A DNA stretch of 64,000 bases from Pseudomonas abietaniphila (GTDB taxonomy: Bacteria; Pseudomonadota; Gammaproteobacteria; Pseudomonadales; Pseudomonadaceae), in contig NZ_FNCO01000003.1 in assembly GCF_900100795.1 (NCBI RefSeq), positions 62,001-126,000 of the forward strand. The letters are read 5' to 3'. The first letter of the stretch is position 1. Each line of letters starts with the position of its first letter. Shown in pieces: positions 30,663-43,255 of the stretch. The notes beneath the pieces are model-generated. The model searched no databases. It saw nothing but the letters and a program-made list of their open reading frames with translations, and was not told the DNA's origin. The position numbers and the translations under genes are program-made.

Positions 30663-32279
30663 ATGACTAGTTTGCACGCCGATGAGGCCTTCCTCGGTCA
30701 TTACCAATTGAGTCATGACCCCTTTGCCACGCGGGTCCCCGGCTTCAAGTTTTTCCCTGCCCAGCGCAAACCCGTGCTGGGGCAACTGCACCATCTCGCC
30801 CGCTACAGCCAGTTGCTGTTGCTGGTCACCGGGCCTCACGGCAGCGGCAAGACCTTGCTGCGCCAGGCGTTGGTCGCGAGCACGAACAAGCAGTCTGTGC
30901 AGAGCGTGGTGGTTTCCGCCCGTGGTGCCGGTGACGCATCGGGTGTGCTGCGCCAGGTGGCTCAGGCCCTGAATGTCGCCCAGCCCGAAATGAAAGCCAT
31001 TCTGTCGCAGGTCGTGCAACTGGCCCTGACCGGCCAGGAAGTCTACATCCTCGTGGACGATGCCGAACAACTGGGCGAATCCGCACTCGAAGCGTTGTTG
31101 GGATTGGCAGCGGGCACTCCGGAAGGGCGTCCGCACGTCTTCCTGTTCGGCGAGGCATCGATCATCGATCGTCTGGATCAGCTGTGCGCCGAGAGCGGCA
31201 CTGAAGAAGAACGCTTCCACGTTATCGAGCTTGCACCGTATACCGAAGAAGAAACCCGTGAGTATCTGGCGCAGCGGCTGGATGGCGCTGGCCAAGGCAT
31301 TGAAGTGTTCAGTGCCGAGCAGATTGCCGATATTCACGAGCAGTCCAATGGATGGCCGGGCGCGATCAACCAGGTCGCGCGCGATTCGATGATCGAAGCC
31401 ATGATCGCCAGCCGCTCTGCGGTCAAGCGTCCAAGTATGGGGTTCAAAATGCCTAAGAAACACGTGTTGGCTTTGGGTGGGGTTGTTGTTGCAGCGGTTT
31501 TGGCTGCCTGGTTGATTCCGGGTCGCAACAACGCGCCCGCGACAGCGCCCGCCAATTCCCAGGCACAACTGCCGCTGGGCCAGGGTCAGGCGCCTGCTCA
31601 GCAGTCGAACAATGGGGGGCCGGCCATCGAGTTCGCCGGGAACTCGCAGCCAATGCCGCTACCGTTGGTCGGCAACTCTCAGCCGGTCATGCGCGGCCCT
31701 CTGGCCGAAGCCGCAGGCTCGGGTGAGGGCGATGGCGAGGACGGTGGCCCAGCCGCCAACCAGTCGTTGCAGCCGCCGACCGTGACCACGACCGCGCCAC
31801 CGGCCGGCGCCGCAGCGGGTCCTGCTCCAGCGATGGCGCAAACGCCAGTCCCGACGCCGCGTCCTGCACCGGCCGCCAAGCCTGCGCCAGCACCGGCACC
31901 TGCCGCAAAACCGGCACCGACTCAGGTCGCGACCGCCAAGCCAGCACCAGCACCTGCCGCCAAGCCGTCTGCCGCCGCTCCCGCTTCTGCCGGCGGCACG
32001 TGGTACGCAGGTCAGGCGCCGACTCACTACGTGGTGCAGATCCTCGGCACCAGCTCCGAAGCCACTGCTCAGAGCTACGTGAAAGAACAGGGCGCCGAGT
32101 ACCGTTACTTCAAGAAAACCCTGCAGGGCAAGCCGCTGTACGTAGTGACTTACGGCAGTTTTGCAGACCGCAATGCGGCACTCGCCGCGATCAAAGTCTT
32201 GCCAGCGAAGGTTCAGGCTGGTAAACCTTGGCCTCGTACTGTCGGCAGTATCCAACAGGAACTCGCCGCAGCTCGCTAA
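30663..32279 (+). CDS. DamX-like AAA ATPase with SPOR domain
   Basis: A 538-residue protein with three parts. Residues about 1-255 form an AAA ATPase of the ExeA/DamX type (Walker A GPHGSGKT, Walker B-like YILVDDAEQL). One membrane helix follows (HVLALGGVVVAAVLAAWLI, about 264-282), then a long Pro/Ala/Gln-rich periplasmic linker and a C-terminal SPOR domain (HYVVQILGTSSEATAQSYVKE to the end) that binds septal peptidoglycan. DamX proteins act in cell division; the location after aroB is conserved from E. coli to Pseudomonas. The ATP-binding domain facing the cytoplasm is a feature of the Pseudomonas form. Confidence 0.9.
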   Translation: MTSLHADEAFLGHYQLSHDPFATRVPGFKFFPAQRKPVLGQLHHLARYSQLLLLVTGPHGSGKTLLRQALVASTNKQSVQSVVVSARGAGDASGVLRQVAQALNVAQPEMKAILSQVVQLALTGQEVYILVDDAEQLGESALEALLGLAAGTPEGRPHVFLFGEASIIDRLDQLCAESGTEEERFHVIELAPYTEEETREYLAQRLDGAGQGIEVFSAEQIADIHEQSNGWPGAINQVARDSMIEAMIASRSAVKRPSMGFKMPKKHVLALGGVVVAAVLAAWLIPGRNNAPATAPANSQAQLPLGQGQAPAQQSNNGGPAIEFAGNSQPMPLPLVGNSQPVMRGPLAEAAGSGEGDGEDGGPAANQSLQPPTVTTTAPPAGAAAGPAPAMAQTPVPTPRPAPAAKPAPAPAPAAKPAPTQVATAKPAPAPAAKPSAAAPASAGGTWYAGQAPTHYVVQILGTSSEATAQSYVKEQGAEYRYFKKTLQGKPLYVVTYGSFADRNAALAAIKVLPAKVQAGKPWPRTVGSIQQELAAAR

Positions 32280-32285
32280 GAACGC

Positions 32286-32306
32286 AGCGACCCTACCCGG
32301 GTCGCT
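32286..32306 (+). terminator. Hairpin after damX-like gene, possible terminator
   Basis: AGCGACCC and GGGTCGCT form a perfect 8-base stem with a five-base loop, seven bases after the stop. The T-run is missing, so it would be a weak intrinsic terminator. Confidence 0.45.
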
Positions 32307-32500
32307 CGGTTAGCTCCCCCGAATTTCCCGCATGAGCGTGCTGCCAACGAGCAGCGCGCCTTGTGGTGTCTGCGTCTCAGACACACATTGAATTTTGGGT
32401 TCTGTTTGGTCAGACTCGCAACAAAGCTCTGGCTAGCACGAGAATCGCTTTAAAACCTTTCATGAATGCGACATAAATTTGCGACGTTTCGTCGCTAAAT

Positions 32501-32529
32501 TTGTGAGGTTTTGTGTCGGTGTGTACAAT
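32501..32529 (+). promoter_or_regulatory. Candidate sigma-70 promoter of gltBD
   Basis: TTGTGA (32501-32506) and TACAAT (32524-32529) separated by 17 bases, about 110 bases before the gltB ATG. Confidence 0.55.
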
Positions 32530-32638
32530 GACCTCCCTTTTGCTCCCGCAAAGCTGGCGTACGTTCAGCGTGGACGGTAAATGGTTGAATTGAAAAGAAA
32601 TTTGTCTCGTTAAGAGGCAGCCTGGTGAGAATGTGTCT

Positions 32639-35600
32639 ATGAAAGCAGGTCTGTACCATCCAGAAGAATTCAAGGATAACTGTGGTTTCGGCCTGATCGC
32701 CCATATGCAAGGCGAGCCCAGTCATCACCTGTTGCAGACGGCTATCGAAGCCCTGACCTGCATGACCCACCGTGGTGGGATCAACGCCGACGGCAAGACC
32801 GGTGACGGTTGCGGGCTGTTGATTCAAAAACCCGACATGTTTCTGCGCGCTGTGGCCAAAGAGCAATTCAGCGTCGAACTGCCGCGTCAGTATTGCGTGG
32901 GCATGGTGTTCCTCAACCAGGACGATGCCAAGGCGCAGGCTGCTCGCGAGAACATGAATCGCGAAATCCTGGCCGAGGGCCTGACCCTCATCGGCTGGCG
33001 CGAAGTGCCGATCGACACCAGTGTGCTGGGCCGTCTGGCGCTGGAGCGTCTGCCCAAGATCGAGCAAGTGTTTATCGGTGGCGAAGGCCTGAGCGATCAG
33101 GAATTCGCGATCAAGCTGTTCTGCGCCCGTCGCCGTTCGTCGGTGTCCAACGCCGCCGACACCGACCACTACATCTGCAGCTTTTCGCACAAGACCATCA
33201 TCTACAAAGGCCTGATGATGCCGCGTGACCTCACGGCATTCTATCCAGACCTCAACGACGAGCGCCTGCAGACCGCGATCTGCGTGTTCCACCAGCGCTT
33301 CTCGACCAACACCCTGCCGAAATGGCCGCTGGCTCAGCCGTTCCGCTTCCTCGCCCACAACGGCGAGATCAACACCATCACCGGTAACCGCAACTGGGCG
33401 CAGGCGCGTCGCACCAAGTTCACCAACGAACTGATGGACCTCGACGAGCTGGGCCCGTTGGTCAACCGTGTCGGTTCGGACTCCTCGAGCATGGACAACA
33501 TGCTGGAGCTGATGGTGACCGGCGGCATCGACCTGTTCCGCGGCGTGCGCATGCTCGTGCCACCTGCGTGGCAGAACGTTGAAACCATGGACCCGGATCT
33601 GCGGGCGTTCTATGAATTCAACTCCATGCACATGGAGCCGTGGGATGGCCCGGCCGGTATCGTGATGACCGAAGGTCGCCACGCCGTCTGCCTGCTCGAC
33701 CGTAACGGTCTGCGTCCGGCGCGCTGGGTCACCACCAAGAACGGCTACATCACGCTGGCGTCCGAAATCGGCGTGTGGAACTACACCCCGGAAGACGTCA
33801 TTGCCAAGGGCCGTGTGGGCCCGGGCCAGATCTTCGCCGTGGACACCGAGACCGGTCAGATCCTCGACACCGACGCCATCGACAGCCGTCTGAAGTCGCG
33901 CCACCCTTACAAGCAGTGGCTGCGCAAGAACGCGCTGCGTATCCAGGCCACCCTGGAAGATCACGATCACGGTTCGGCGTTCTACAACCCGGATCAGCTC
34001 AAGCAGTACATGAAGATGTTCCAGGTCACGTTCGAAGAGCGTGATCAGATGCTGCGTCCGCTGGGCGAGCAAGGTCAGGAAGCGGTCGGCTCCATGGGCG
34101 ATGACACGCCGATGGCCGTGCTGTCGCGCCGTGTGCGCACGCCGTATGACTACTTCCGTCAGCAGTTCGCGCAGGTGACCAACCCGCCGATCGACCCGCT
34201 GCGTGAAGCCATCGTCATGTCGCTGGAAGTCTGCCTCGGTGCCGAGCGCAACATCTTCCAGGAGTCGCCAGAGCACGCCTCGCGCGTGATCCTGAGCTCG
34301 CCGGTCATTTCTCCGGCCAAATGGCGCTCGCTGATGAACCTGGATCGTCCAGGCTTCGACCGCGCGATCATCGACCTGAACTACGACGAGAGCATCGGCC
34401 TGGAAGCCGCCGTGCGTAACGTTGCTGATCAGGCTGAAGAGGCCGTGCGTTCAGGTCGTACCCAGATCGTGCTGAGCGACCGTCATATCGCGCCGGGCAA
34501 ACTGCCTATTCACGCGTCGTTGGCCACCGGCGCGGTGCACCACCGCCTGACCGAAAAAGGCCTGCGTTGCGACAGCAACATTCTGGTCGAAACCGCGACG
34601 GCGCGTGACCCGCACCACTTCGCGGTACTGGTCGGCTTTGGTGCGTCCGCGGTGTATCCGTTCCTCGCCTATGAAGTGCTGGGTGACCTGATCCGCACCG
34701 GCGAAGTGCTGGGCGATCTGTACGAAGTCTTCAAGAACTACCGCAAAGGCATCACCAAGGGCCTGCTCAAGATTCTGTCGAAGATGGGCATCTCGACCAT
34801 CGCGTCGTATCGCGGTGCGCAGCTGTTCGAGGCCATCGGTCTGTCCGAAGAAGTCTGCGACCTCAGCTTCCGTGGTGTGCCAAGCCGCATCAAGGGCGCA
34901 CGGTTTGTCGACATCGAAGACGAGCAGAAGGCACTGGCCGGCGAAGCCTGGAGCCCGCGCAAGCCGATCCAGCAAGGCGGCCTGCTGAAGTTTGTCTACG
35001 GCGGCGAATACCACGCTTACAACCCTGACGTGGTGGCGACGTTGCAAGCGGCCGTGCAGCAGGGCGACTACAGCAAATTCAAGGAATACACCGCGCTGGT
35101 GGACAATCGTCCGGTGTCGATGATCCGCGACCTGTTCAAGGTCAAGGAGCTCGATACGCCGTTGTCGATTGACGACATCGAGCCGCTGGAAGCGATCCTC
35201 AAGCGTTTCGACTCGGCGGGTATCTCGCTGGGTGCGCTGTCGCCTGAAGCTCACGAAGCGCTGGCCGAAGCGATGAACCGTCTGGGGGCGCGCTCCAACT
35301 CCGGTGAGGGCGGCGAAGATCCGGCGCGCTACGGCACGATCCGCAGCTCCAAGATCAAGCAGATCGCAACCGGCCGCTTCGGTGTGACACCTGAATACCT
35401 GGTCAACGCCGATGTGCTGCAGATCAAGGTCGCTCAAGGCGCCAAGCCGGGCGAGGGCGGTCAATTGCCAGGCGGCAAGGTCAACGGCCTGATCGCCAAG
35501 CTGCGCTATGCAGTGCCGGGCGTGACCCTGATTTCGCCTCCGCCGCACCACGACATCTATTCCATCGAAGATTTGTCGCAGCTGATTTTTGACCTGAAAC

Positions 35601-37084
35601 AGGTCAATCCGTCGGCGCTGGTCTCGGTCAAGCTGGTGGCAGAAGCGGGCGTCGGCACCATCGCTGCCGGTGTTGCCAAGGCTTATGCCGACCTGATCAC
35701 CATCTCCGGTTACGACGGTGGTACGGGTGCGTCGCCGCTGTCGTCGATCAAGTACGCGGGCGCTCCGTGGGAAATCGGCCTGGCCGAAACCCACCAGACT
35801 CTGCGCGGCAACGACTTGCGCGGCAAGGTCCGGGTACAGACCGACGGTGGTCTGAAAACCGGTCTGGACGTGATCAAGGCAGCCATCCTCGGCGCTGAAA
35901 GCTTCGGCTTCGGCACGGCGCCAATGATCGCGCTGGGTTGCAAATACCTGCGTATCTGCCACCTGAACAACTGCGCGACCGGCGTGGCGACCCAGAACGA
36001 CAAGCTGCGCAAGGATCACTACATCGGCACCGTCGACATGGTGATCAACTTCTTCACCTACGTGGCTGAAGAAACCCGCGAGTGGCTGGCCAAGCTGGGC
36101 GTGCGTTCGCTGGAACAACTGATCGGCCGTACCGACTTGCTGGACATCCTGCCGGGCGAGACCGCCAAGCAACAGCATCTGGACCTGACGCCTTTGCTGG
36201 GCAGCGATCACATTCCTGCCGACAAGCCTCAGTTCAGCCTGGTCGACCGCAACCCGCCGTTCGACAAAGGCCTGCTGGCCGAGAAGATGGTCGAGATGGC
36301 CAAGTCGGCCATCGAGTCCAAGTCCGGCGGCGACTACGCACTGGATATCTGCAACTGCGACCGTTCCATCGGCGCGCGGATTTCCGGCGAAATCGCCAAG
36401 CTGCACGGCAACCAGGGCATGAAAGACGCTCCGGTGACCTTCCGCTTCAAAGGCACCGCGGGTCAGAGCTTCGGTGTGTGGAACGCCGGTGGTCTGAACA
36501 TGTACCTGGAAGGCGACGCCAACGACTACGTCGGTAAAGGCATGACCGCTGGCAAGCTGGTGATCGTGCCGCCTAAAGGCAGCCCGTTCAAAACCCAGGA
36601 CAGCGCCATCATCGGCAACACCTGTCTGTACGGCGCCACGGGCGGCAAGCTTTTTGCTGCCGGAACCGCAGGCGAACGTTTCGCGGTGCGTAACTCTGGC
36701 GCCCATACCGTGGTGGAAGGCACTGGCGATCACTGCTGCGAATACATGACGGGCGGCTTCGTCTGCGTACTGGGCAAGACCGGCTACAACTTCGGCTCAG
36801 GCATGACCGGTGGTTTCGCCTACGTGCTGGATCAGGACAACACCTTCGTTGACCGGGTCAACCACGAACTGGTTGAAATTCAGCGCATCAGCGGCGAAGC
36901 GATGGAAGCCTATCGCAGCCATCTGGAGCGCGTGCTGGCCGAGTACGTGGCGGAAACCGATAGTGAGTGGGGCCGTAATCTCTGGGAAAACCTGGACGAC
37001 TACCTGCGTCGCTTCTGGCTGGTGAAGCCTAAGGCTGCAAACCTGAAATCCTTGTTGTCCAGCACCCGCGCAAATCCGCAATAA
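32639..37084 (+). CDS. gltB: GltB, glutamate synthase (NADPH) large subunit
   Basis: Transfers the glutamine amide to 2-oxoglutarate to form glutamate. The 1481-residue protein starts at ATG 32639 ([14 protein letters not shown]), two codons inside the longest frame. Processing before Cys15 (CGFG) exposes the N-terminal nucleophile of the class II glutaminase domain. The FMN-binding synthase domain has [12 protein letters not shown] and [14 protein letters not shown]; the 3Fe-4S cysteines lie in [15 protein letters not shown]; a C-terminal GxGxG beta-helix domain follows. It forms an operon with gltD, with a stable hairpin between them. Confidence 0.98.
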   Translation: MKAGLYHPEEFKDNCGFGLIAHMQGEPSHHLLQTAIEALTCMTHRGGINADGKTGDGCGLLIQKPDMFLRAVAKEQFSVELPRQYCVGMVFLNQDDAKAQAARENMNREILAEGLTLIGWREVPIDTSVLGRLALERLPKIEQVFIGGEGLSDQEFAIKLFCARRRSSVSNAADTDHYICSFSHKTIIYKGLMMPRDLTAFYPDLNDERLQTAICVFHQRFSTNTLPKWPLAQPFRFLAHNGEINTITGNRNWAQARRTKFTNELMDLDELGPLVNRVGSDSSSMDNMLELMVTGGIDLFRGVRMLVPPAWQNVETMDPDLRAFYEFNSMHMEPWDGPAGIVMTEGRHAVCLLDRNGLRPARWVTTKNGYITLASEIGVWNYTPEDVIAKGRVGPGQIFAVDTETGQILDTDAIDSRLKSRHPYKQWLRKNALRIQATLEDHDHGSAFYNPDQLKQYMKMFQVTFEERDQMLRPLGEQGQEAVGSMGDDTPMAVLSRRVRTPYDYFRQQFAQVTNPPIDPLREAIVMSLEVCLGAERNIFQESPEHASRVILSSPVISPAKWRSLMNLDRPGFDRAIIDLNYDESIGLEAAVRNVADQAEEAVRSGRTQIVLSDRHIAPGKLPIHASLATGAVHHRLTEKGLRCDSNILVETATARDPHHFAVLVGFGASAVYPFLAYEVLGDLIRTGEVLGDLYEVFKNYRKGITKGLLKILSKMGISTIASYRGAQLFEAIGLSEEVCDLSFRGVPSRIKGARFVDIEDEQKALAGEAWSPRKPIQQGGLLKFVYGGEYHAYNPDVVATLQAAVQQGDYSKFKEYTALVDNRPVSMIRDLFKVKELDTPLSIDDIEPLEAILKRFDSAGISLGALSPEAHEALAEAMNRLGARSNSGEGGEDPARYGTIRSSKIKQIATGRFGVTPEYLVNADVLQIKVAQGAKPGEGGQLPGGKVNGLIAKLRYAVPGVTLISPPPHHDIYSIEDLSQLIFDLKQVNPSALVSVKLVAEAGVGTIAAGVAKAYADLITISGYDGGTGASPLSSIKYAGAPWEIGLAETHQTLRGNDLRGKVRVQTDGGLKTGLDVIKAAILGAESFGFGTAPMIALGCKYLRICHLNNCATGVATQNDKLRKDHYIGTVDMVINFFTYVAEETREWLAKLGVRSLEQLIGRTDLLDILPGETAKQQHLDLTPLLGSDHIPADKPQFSLVDRNPPFDKGLLAEKMVEMAKSAIESKSGGDYALDICNCDRSIGARISGEIAKLHGNQGMKDAPVTFRFKGTAGQSFGVWNAGGLNMYLEGDANDYVGKGMTAGKLVIVPPKGSPFKTQDSAIIGNTCLYGATGGKLFAAGTAGERFAVRNSGAHTVVEGTGDHCCEYMTGGFVCVLGKTGYNFGSGMTGGFAYVLDQDNTFVDRVNHELVEIQRISGEAMEAYRSHLERVLAEYVAETDSEWGRNLWENLDDYLRRFWLVKPKAANLKSLLSSTRANPQ

Positions 37085-37122
37085 GGGTAGCTGTCAGCGG
37101 CACGCTTCAAGCCGCAAGCTAA

Positions 37123-38625
<1,503 letters not shown>

Positions 38626-38788
38626 CGCGTGTGTCATCGGGGTGCGCTGCTTGACGGCGCGCCCCGTGCAAGCCTTCAGCTAATTCCTGCGCAGTACGCT
38701 TATTCCTCTGACATGCCGTTTCGTCTACCTAGCCTAAGCTCGCAAACGTCGCTCACATTCGAGCGCTTTCGACCAAGGACGGTAGATA

Positions 38789-40318
38789 ATGAACGTATTC
38801 AAAACAGGGATGTTCCTTTCCCTTTTCAGTGCCCCCTGGGCATTCGCGGATGATCAGATTGCCGCCATCTTCGATGGCCCGGTATTTGGCTCGGTCATAG
38901 AAAGCCAGCCTGTCGATTTTCAGTCCAGCGTGGCGCTCCAGGCATTGATGAGCTCAGGCAGCCTGACCTCTGTAGAGCTGGTGACACATCTGCTTCGGCG
39001 CATCGATGCCCTCAACAACAAGGGCCCGCAGCTCAATGCAGTGATTGAAATCAATCCTGATGCCCTTGGCATCGCCGAGCAGTTGGATCAAGAACGCGCT
39101 GCGAACGTGAAGCGCGGTCCGTTGCACGGCATTCCGGTATTGGTTAAGGACAACTTCGATACCGCAGACAAGATGCAAACGACGGCGGGCTCACCGGCGC
39201 TAGTGGGCCCGGCACCGCAGCACGATGCGTTCGTGGTGAACAAGCTTCGAGAGGCCGGCGCGATCATTCTGGGCAAAGCCAACCTCAGCGAGTGGTCCGC
39301 TTTCCGGGGCGACAATATTCCCAACGGTTGGAGCGGCCGTGGCGGACAGACCCGTAATCCTCATGATCTGGCCAGCGAGGTTTGCGGTTCCAGTTCGGGG
39401 TCAGCGGTCGGCGTTGCCGCAGGATTTGCTCCAGTTTCAATCGGGACGGAAACCCATGGCTCGATCATCTGCCCGGCCAGCAAGAACGGTGTCGTGGGCG
39501 TGCGGCCCACCACCGGCTTGCTCAGCCGAGCAGGTGTGATCCCTATTTCCAGCCGCCAGGACACGCCCGGCCCGATGGCGCGGACCGTCACTGATGCTGC
39601 CCTTATGCTGACCGCCATGAGCGGCAAGGATGCGCGAGACAAGGCTACCTATGGTGTGCCCAATAATCCTGTGGACTATTTTTCCTACCTGAGAGCGGAT
39701 GCCCTGCAAGGTAAGCGTCTGGGGTATCCGGTGAAGACGGTGGAAGGTCAATTCATGGACGATGATCCTGCATTTGAAACGATCAAAAAGCACTTGCGCC
39801 GGATCGGCGCGATACTGGTCCCGATTGATGTCCCTGCCAGTAATAGATACACAGAGTGGGAGTTGCTTCAGACGGATTTTGCCGCTGAACTCAACACTTA
39901 CCTGCAAACCCGTCCCGGGCTGGATGTGCGCTCTATGAATGACATTGTCGCGTTCAATACCCGGCACCCCGGGGCTGAGAACTATGACCAGAACAACCTG
40001 ATCAATTCATCGTCGATGGATATCGAGCAGCAGTTGTACTTCGAGGCGGCAACACAACTTCAGCGTACTCACCGCGAATTGATCGATGGGCTAATGGGAA
40101 AGTACGGGTTGGATGCGCTCATCGATTGGTCTGACAGGTCCTTCAACGGTTCAGGTGCCCTCGCGGGATATCCAGGCTTAACCTTGCCTGTAGGGGCCAA
40201 CGAAAAAGGAATGCCGCTGGGCCTGTATTGGCTGTCCACCGCTTGGGACGAGGCGAGGTTGTTGAGCTTTGCTTATGCACTGGAGCAGGGATTGCCCGCA
40301 GGCAGGCAGGACTTGTAG
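38789..40318 (+). CDS. Exported amidase-signature hydrolase (tandem paralog 1)
   Basis: A 509-residue amidase-signature enzyme with a Sec signal peptide (KTGMFLSLFSAPWAFA, cut before DDQ). The Ser-cisSer-Lys triad is visible: Lys in PVLVKDNFDTADKM, cis-Ser in CGSSSGSA, nucleophile Ser in GTETHGSIICPA. Family members hydrolyse amide bonds; the substrate is not predictable, and a periplasmic location suggests peptides, amino-acid amides or other exogenous amides. It shares long identical stretches with the gene at 40491 (for example LLSRAGVIPISSRQDTPGPM). Placed between gltD and hemE, which are neighbours in P. aeruginosa as I recall. Confidence 0.9.
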   Translation: MNVFKTGMFLSLFSAPWAFADDQIAAIFDGPVFGSVIESQPVDFQSSVALQALMSSGSLTSVELVTHLLRRIDALNNKGPQLNAVIEINPDALGIAEQLDQERAANVKRGPLHGIPVLVKDNFDTADKMQTTAGSPALVGPAPQHDAFVVNKLREAGAIILGKANLSEWSAFRGDNIPNGWSGRGGQTRNPHDLASEVCGSSSGSAVGVAAGFAPVSIGTETHGSIICPASKNGVVGVRPTTGLLSRAGVIPISSRQDTPGPMARTVTDAALMLTAMSGKDARDKATYGVPNNPVDYFSYLRADALQGKRLGYPVKTVEGQFMDDDPAFETIKKHLRRIGAILVPIDVPASNRYTEWELLQTDFAAELNTYLQTRPGLDVRSMNDIVAFNTRHPGAENYDQNNLINSSSMDIEQQLYFEAATQLQRTHRELIDGLMGKYGLDALIDWSDRSFNGSGALAGYPGLTLPVGANEKGMPLGLYWLSTAWDEARLLSFAYALEQGLPAGRQDL

Positions 40319-40490
40319 GTAGGCGGGTGGCAGCATTGCAGGGGAAACGCCGGCTTTCACGAATCGCACAGCGGGTACTTACGCATCTGACATCCGTTGC
40401 TGAACGCGCCGCTATTCGGCGCCTTGCATCTTTCTAAACTCCCTGGTTTTCGCTCACTAACGAGCGTTTTCAACGAAAGGGATTTGATGG

Positions 40491-42041
40491 ATGAAAACCA
40501 CTGCACTGCTGCTCGCCCTGGTGATGGGTGGCCTGAATTGTGTTCATGCCGATGAGGAGCCGGAGCTGGACGGGCCGGTCTTCGCATCGCTGATTGCCCC
40601 CGACCCCAGCGATTTCGCATCAACGGTTCAATTGCAACAGCGCTTGGCTTCAGGCGAGTTGACGTCTGTGGCGCTGGTCCGGCAACTGTTGGCACGCATA
40701 GAGGCGTTGAACAAAAAAGGCCCGCGACTCAACGCTGTCATTGAAGTTAATCCCGATGCGCTGACGATCGCCGCGCACATGGACAAGGAGCGCGCCGAAG
40801 GCCGTGACCTCGGACCTCTTCACGGCGTGCCGGTATTGGTTAAAGATGTCTTCGACACGGCGGACAAGATGCAAACGTCTGCGGGTTCACTGGCAATGGT
40901 TGGCCAGCCTGCATCAAAGGATGCATTCGTGGTGCAACGTTTACGGGCGTCCGGCGCGATCATTCTCGGCAAATCGAATTTGAGCGAATGGTCTAACTTT
41001 CGCGGCCGAACCATTCCCCATGGCTGGAGTGGTCGCGGCGGGCAGACGCGCAATCCCCATAACCCCGACGCCACTACCTGCGGCTCAAGCTCGGGCTCGG
41101 CTGCGGCTGTAGCAGCGGGTTTCGTGCCTGTTTCTGTGGGCACGGAAACCAACGGTTCGATCATCTGCCCTGCCTTCAGAAATGGCGTCGTGGGGATTCG
41201 ACCGACCGTGGGCCTTTTGAGCCGGGCGGGCGTCATTCCTATCTCCAGCCGTCAGGACACACCCGGACCGATGGCGCGCACGGTCACCGATGCCGCGCTC
41301 CTGCTCTCGGCGATGAGCGGTACGGACGCTCGGGACACCGCCACGTATCAGGTACCGAACGGGCCTGTCGACTATCACGCCTTGCTGGATCGGGATTCAC
41401 TCAGAGGTGCGCGTCTGGGTTACCCCCTTTACGGTTTCGGGGGTGTTCCGATGCTGACCGATCCCGAGTTCATCCGGGTCGGCAAGATCCTCAAGGCAGC
41501 GGGCGCCACGCTGGTGCCCGTCCTGCTGGCCAATCCGGCCGAGGGCGCCTTTACCTGGCCGCTGCTGCAACTGGATTTCAAGCGCGAACTGGCGGTCTAC
41601 CTTCAGACCCGATCCGGCCTGCCGGTCAGCACGCTGTCGGACATCATCGCGTTCAACGCCAGCAATCCGGGCGAGGAGAATTACGGTCAGGGCAACCTGG
41701 AACAGGCTCAACAGCAAAGCTTTTCACAGACCAGTTATTTCAGAATGACCAGTGCGCTCAAAAACAATAATCGGATGGCCATCGACAATGCGTTGCGCAA
41801 CCACTCGCTGGACGCGCTGCTGGACCTGTCGAGTGGCGTGCTCAAATCCTACGGCGCGCGCGCGGGCTACCCAGGAATTACCGTGCCATCAGGTTTTGAC
41901 GAAGATGGCGATCCTACGGGGCTGTACTTCTTCGGCACCGCCTGGAGTGAGGCGTCTCTGCTGTCCTTTGCCTATGCGTTCGAACAGGCGCTGAAGGACA
42001 GTTCGCCAGCTCAGCCGGCGCCTGAAGCCGCTGCGGGTTGA
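40491..42041 (+). CDS. Exported amidase-signature hydrolase (tandem paralog 2)
   Basis: A 516-residue paralog of the preceding gene with its own signal peptide (LLLALVMGGLNCVHA, cut before DEE). The catalytic Lys (VLVKDVFDTADKM), cis-Ser (CGSSSGSA) and nucleophile Ser (GTETNGSIICPA) are all kept, so both copies look active. The 172-base gap and separate ribosome sites suggest independent or loosely coupled expression. The C-terminus ends in a Pro/Ala tail absent from paralog 1. A terminator follows. Substrate unknown. Confidence 0.9.
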   Translation: MKTTALLLALVMGGLNCVHADEEPELDGPVFASLIAPDPSDFASTVQLQQRLASGELTSVALVRQLLARIEALNKKGPRLNAVIEVNPDALTIAAHMDKERAEGRDLGPLHGVPVLVKDVFDTADKMQTSAGSLAMVGQPASKDAFVVQRLRASGAIILGKSNLSEWSNFRGRTIPHGWSGRGGQTRNPHNPDATTCGSSSGSAAAVAAGFVPVSVGTETNGSIICPAFRNGVVGIRPTVGLLSRAGVIPISSRQDTPGPMARTVTDAALLLSAMSGTDARDTATYQVPNGPVDYHALLDRDSLRGARLGYPLYGFGGVPMLTDPEFIRVGKILKAAGATLVPVLLANPAEGAFTWPLLQLDFKRELAVYLQTRSGLPVSTLSDIIAFNASNPGEENYGQGNLEQAQQQSFSQTSYFRMTSALKNNNRMAIDNALRNHSLDALLDLSSGVLKSYGARAGYPGITVPSGFDEDGDPTGLYFFGTAWSEASLLSFAYAFEQALKDSSPAQPAPEAAAG

Positions 42042-42064
42042 TGCGACAAATCGCCCCCATAGAC

Positions 42065-42092
42065 AAAAGGCGCGGTACTTACCGTGCCTTTT
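42065..42092 (+). terminator. Intrinsic terminator after second amidase gene
   Basis: AAAAGGCGCGG pairs with CCGTGCCTTTT (one G-T wobble) around TACTTA. It isolates the amidase pair from hemE, 47 bases downstream. Confidence 0.65.
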
Positions 42093-42139
42093 ACGTCTGT
42101 GTCTGAGAAAATGCCCGCACTTTTTTTGCGGATGCCGCC

Positions 42140-43204
42140 ATGACTGCCCTCAAGAACGACCGTTTCCTTCGCGCCCTGCTCAAGCAACCCGTTGACGTCA
42201 CGCCGGTTTGGATGATGCGTCAGGCGGGTCGTTATCTGCCGGAATACCGCGCCAGCCGCGCCAAGGCCGGCGATTTCATGAGCCTGTGCATGAATCCGGC
42301 GTTCGCTTGCGAAGTCACGTTGCAGCCGCTGGAACGCTATCCGCTGGATGCGGCGATCCTGTTCTCCGACATCCTCACCGTGCCTGACGCCATGGGCCTG
42401 GGCCTGTATTTCGAAACCGGCGAAGGCCCGCGTTTCAAGAAAACCGTCAGCACCCTGGCCGACATCGAAGCGTTGCCAATCCCGGATGCCCAGAAAGACC
42501 TGGGCTATGTGATGGACGCCGTCAGCACGATTCGTCGCGAGCTTAACGGGCGCGTGCCGCTGATCGGCTTCTCCGGCAGCCCATGGACCCTGGCGACGTA
42601 CATGGTCGAAGGTGGTTCGTCCAAGGACTTCCGCAAATCCAAAGCGATGCTCTACGACAACCCTCAAGCCATGCACCTGCTGCTGGACAAGCTGGCGCAG
42701 TCGGTGACCGCGTACCTCAATGGTCAGATCCTGGCGGGCGCGCAAGCCGTGCAGATCTTCGACAGCTGGGGCGGTAGCCTCTCTGCTGCTGCGTATCAGG
42801 AGTTTTCTCTGGCCTACATGCGCAAGATTGTCAGCGGCCTGATTCGCGAACATGACGGTCGTAAAGTGCCGGTCATCCTGTTCACCAAAGGCGGCGGCCT
42901 GTGGCTGGAGAGCATCGCCGACGCAGGTGCCGACGCGCTGGGCCTGGACTGGACCTGCGACATCGGCGAAGCCCGCCGTCGTGTCGGCAGCAAGGTGGCG
43001 CTGCAAGGCAACATGGACCCGACCGTCCTTTACGCAAATCCGCAGGCCATCCGCCAGGAAGTGTCGAACATCCTTGCCAGCTACGGCAGCGGCACCGGCC
43101 ACGTCTTCAACCTTGGCCATGGCATCACGCCGGAAGTCGACCCGGCCAATGCGGGGGCTTTCATCGAAGCGGTGCACGAGATGTCAGCGAAGTACCACCA
43201 GTAA
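42140..43204 (+). CDS. hemE: HemE, uroporphyrinogen decarboxylase
   Basis: Decarboxylates the four acetate side chains of uroporphyrinogen III in heme synthesis. The 354-residue protein has the family signature [16 protein letters not shown] near residue 20, the active-site Asp in [14 protein letters not shown], the second signature [17 protein letters not shown] and the C-terminal [10 protein letters not shown] with the conserved His. The next feature is a strong terminator. Confidence 0.98.
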   Translation: MTALKNDRFLRALLKQPVDVTPVWMMRQAGRYLPEYRASRAKAGDFMSLCMNPAFACEVTLQPLERYPLDAAILFSDILTVPDAMGLGLYFETGEGPRFKKTVSTLADIEALPIPDAQKDLGYVMDAVSTIRRELNGRVPLIGFSGSPWTLATYMVEGGSSKDFRKSKAMLYDNPQAMHLLLDKLAQSVTAYLNGQILAGAQAVQIFDSWGGSLSAAAYQEFSLAYMRKIVSGLIREHDGRKVPVILFTKGGGLWLESIADAGADALGLDWTCDIGEARRRVGSKVALQGNMDPTVLYANPQAIRQEVSNILASYGSGTGHVFNLGHGITPEVDPANAGAFIEAVHEMSAKYHQ

Positions 43205-43223
43205 GCGCGGATACGCCTATACG

Positions 43224-43255
43224 AAAACGCCCGGTCGATGCCGGGCGTTTTTTTT
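43224..43255 (+). terminator. Intrinsic terminator after hemE
   Basis: AAAACGCCCGG and CCGGGCGTTTT form a perfect 11-base stem with a six-base loop and a run of eight T. Confidence 0.93.

Larger units (their letters stand above)
32280..32638 (+). other. Intergenic region between damX-like gene and gltB
   Basis: A 359-base gap, AT-rich in its middle, holding a hairpin after the damX-like gene (32286-32306) and a sigma-70-like promoter (32501-32529) with a leader of about 100 bases before gltB. No coding frame is supported. Confidence 0.6.

Noticed and set aside
32495..36733. Long minus-strand open frames of 593 and 760 codons
   Set aside because: They lie wholly antisense to gltB, whose product is unmistakable. 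High GC at third positions leaves the opposite frame open; the translations have no family likeness.
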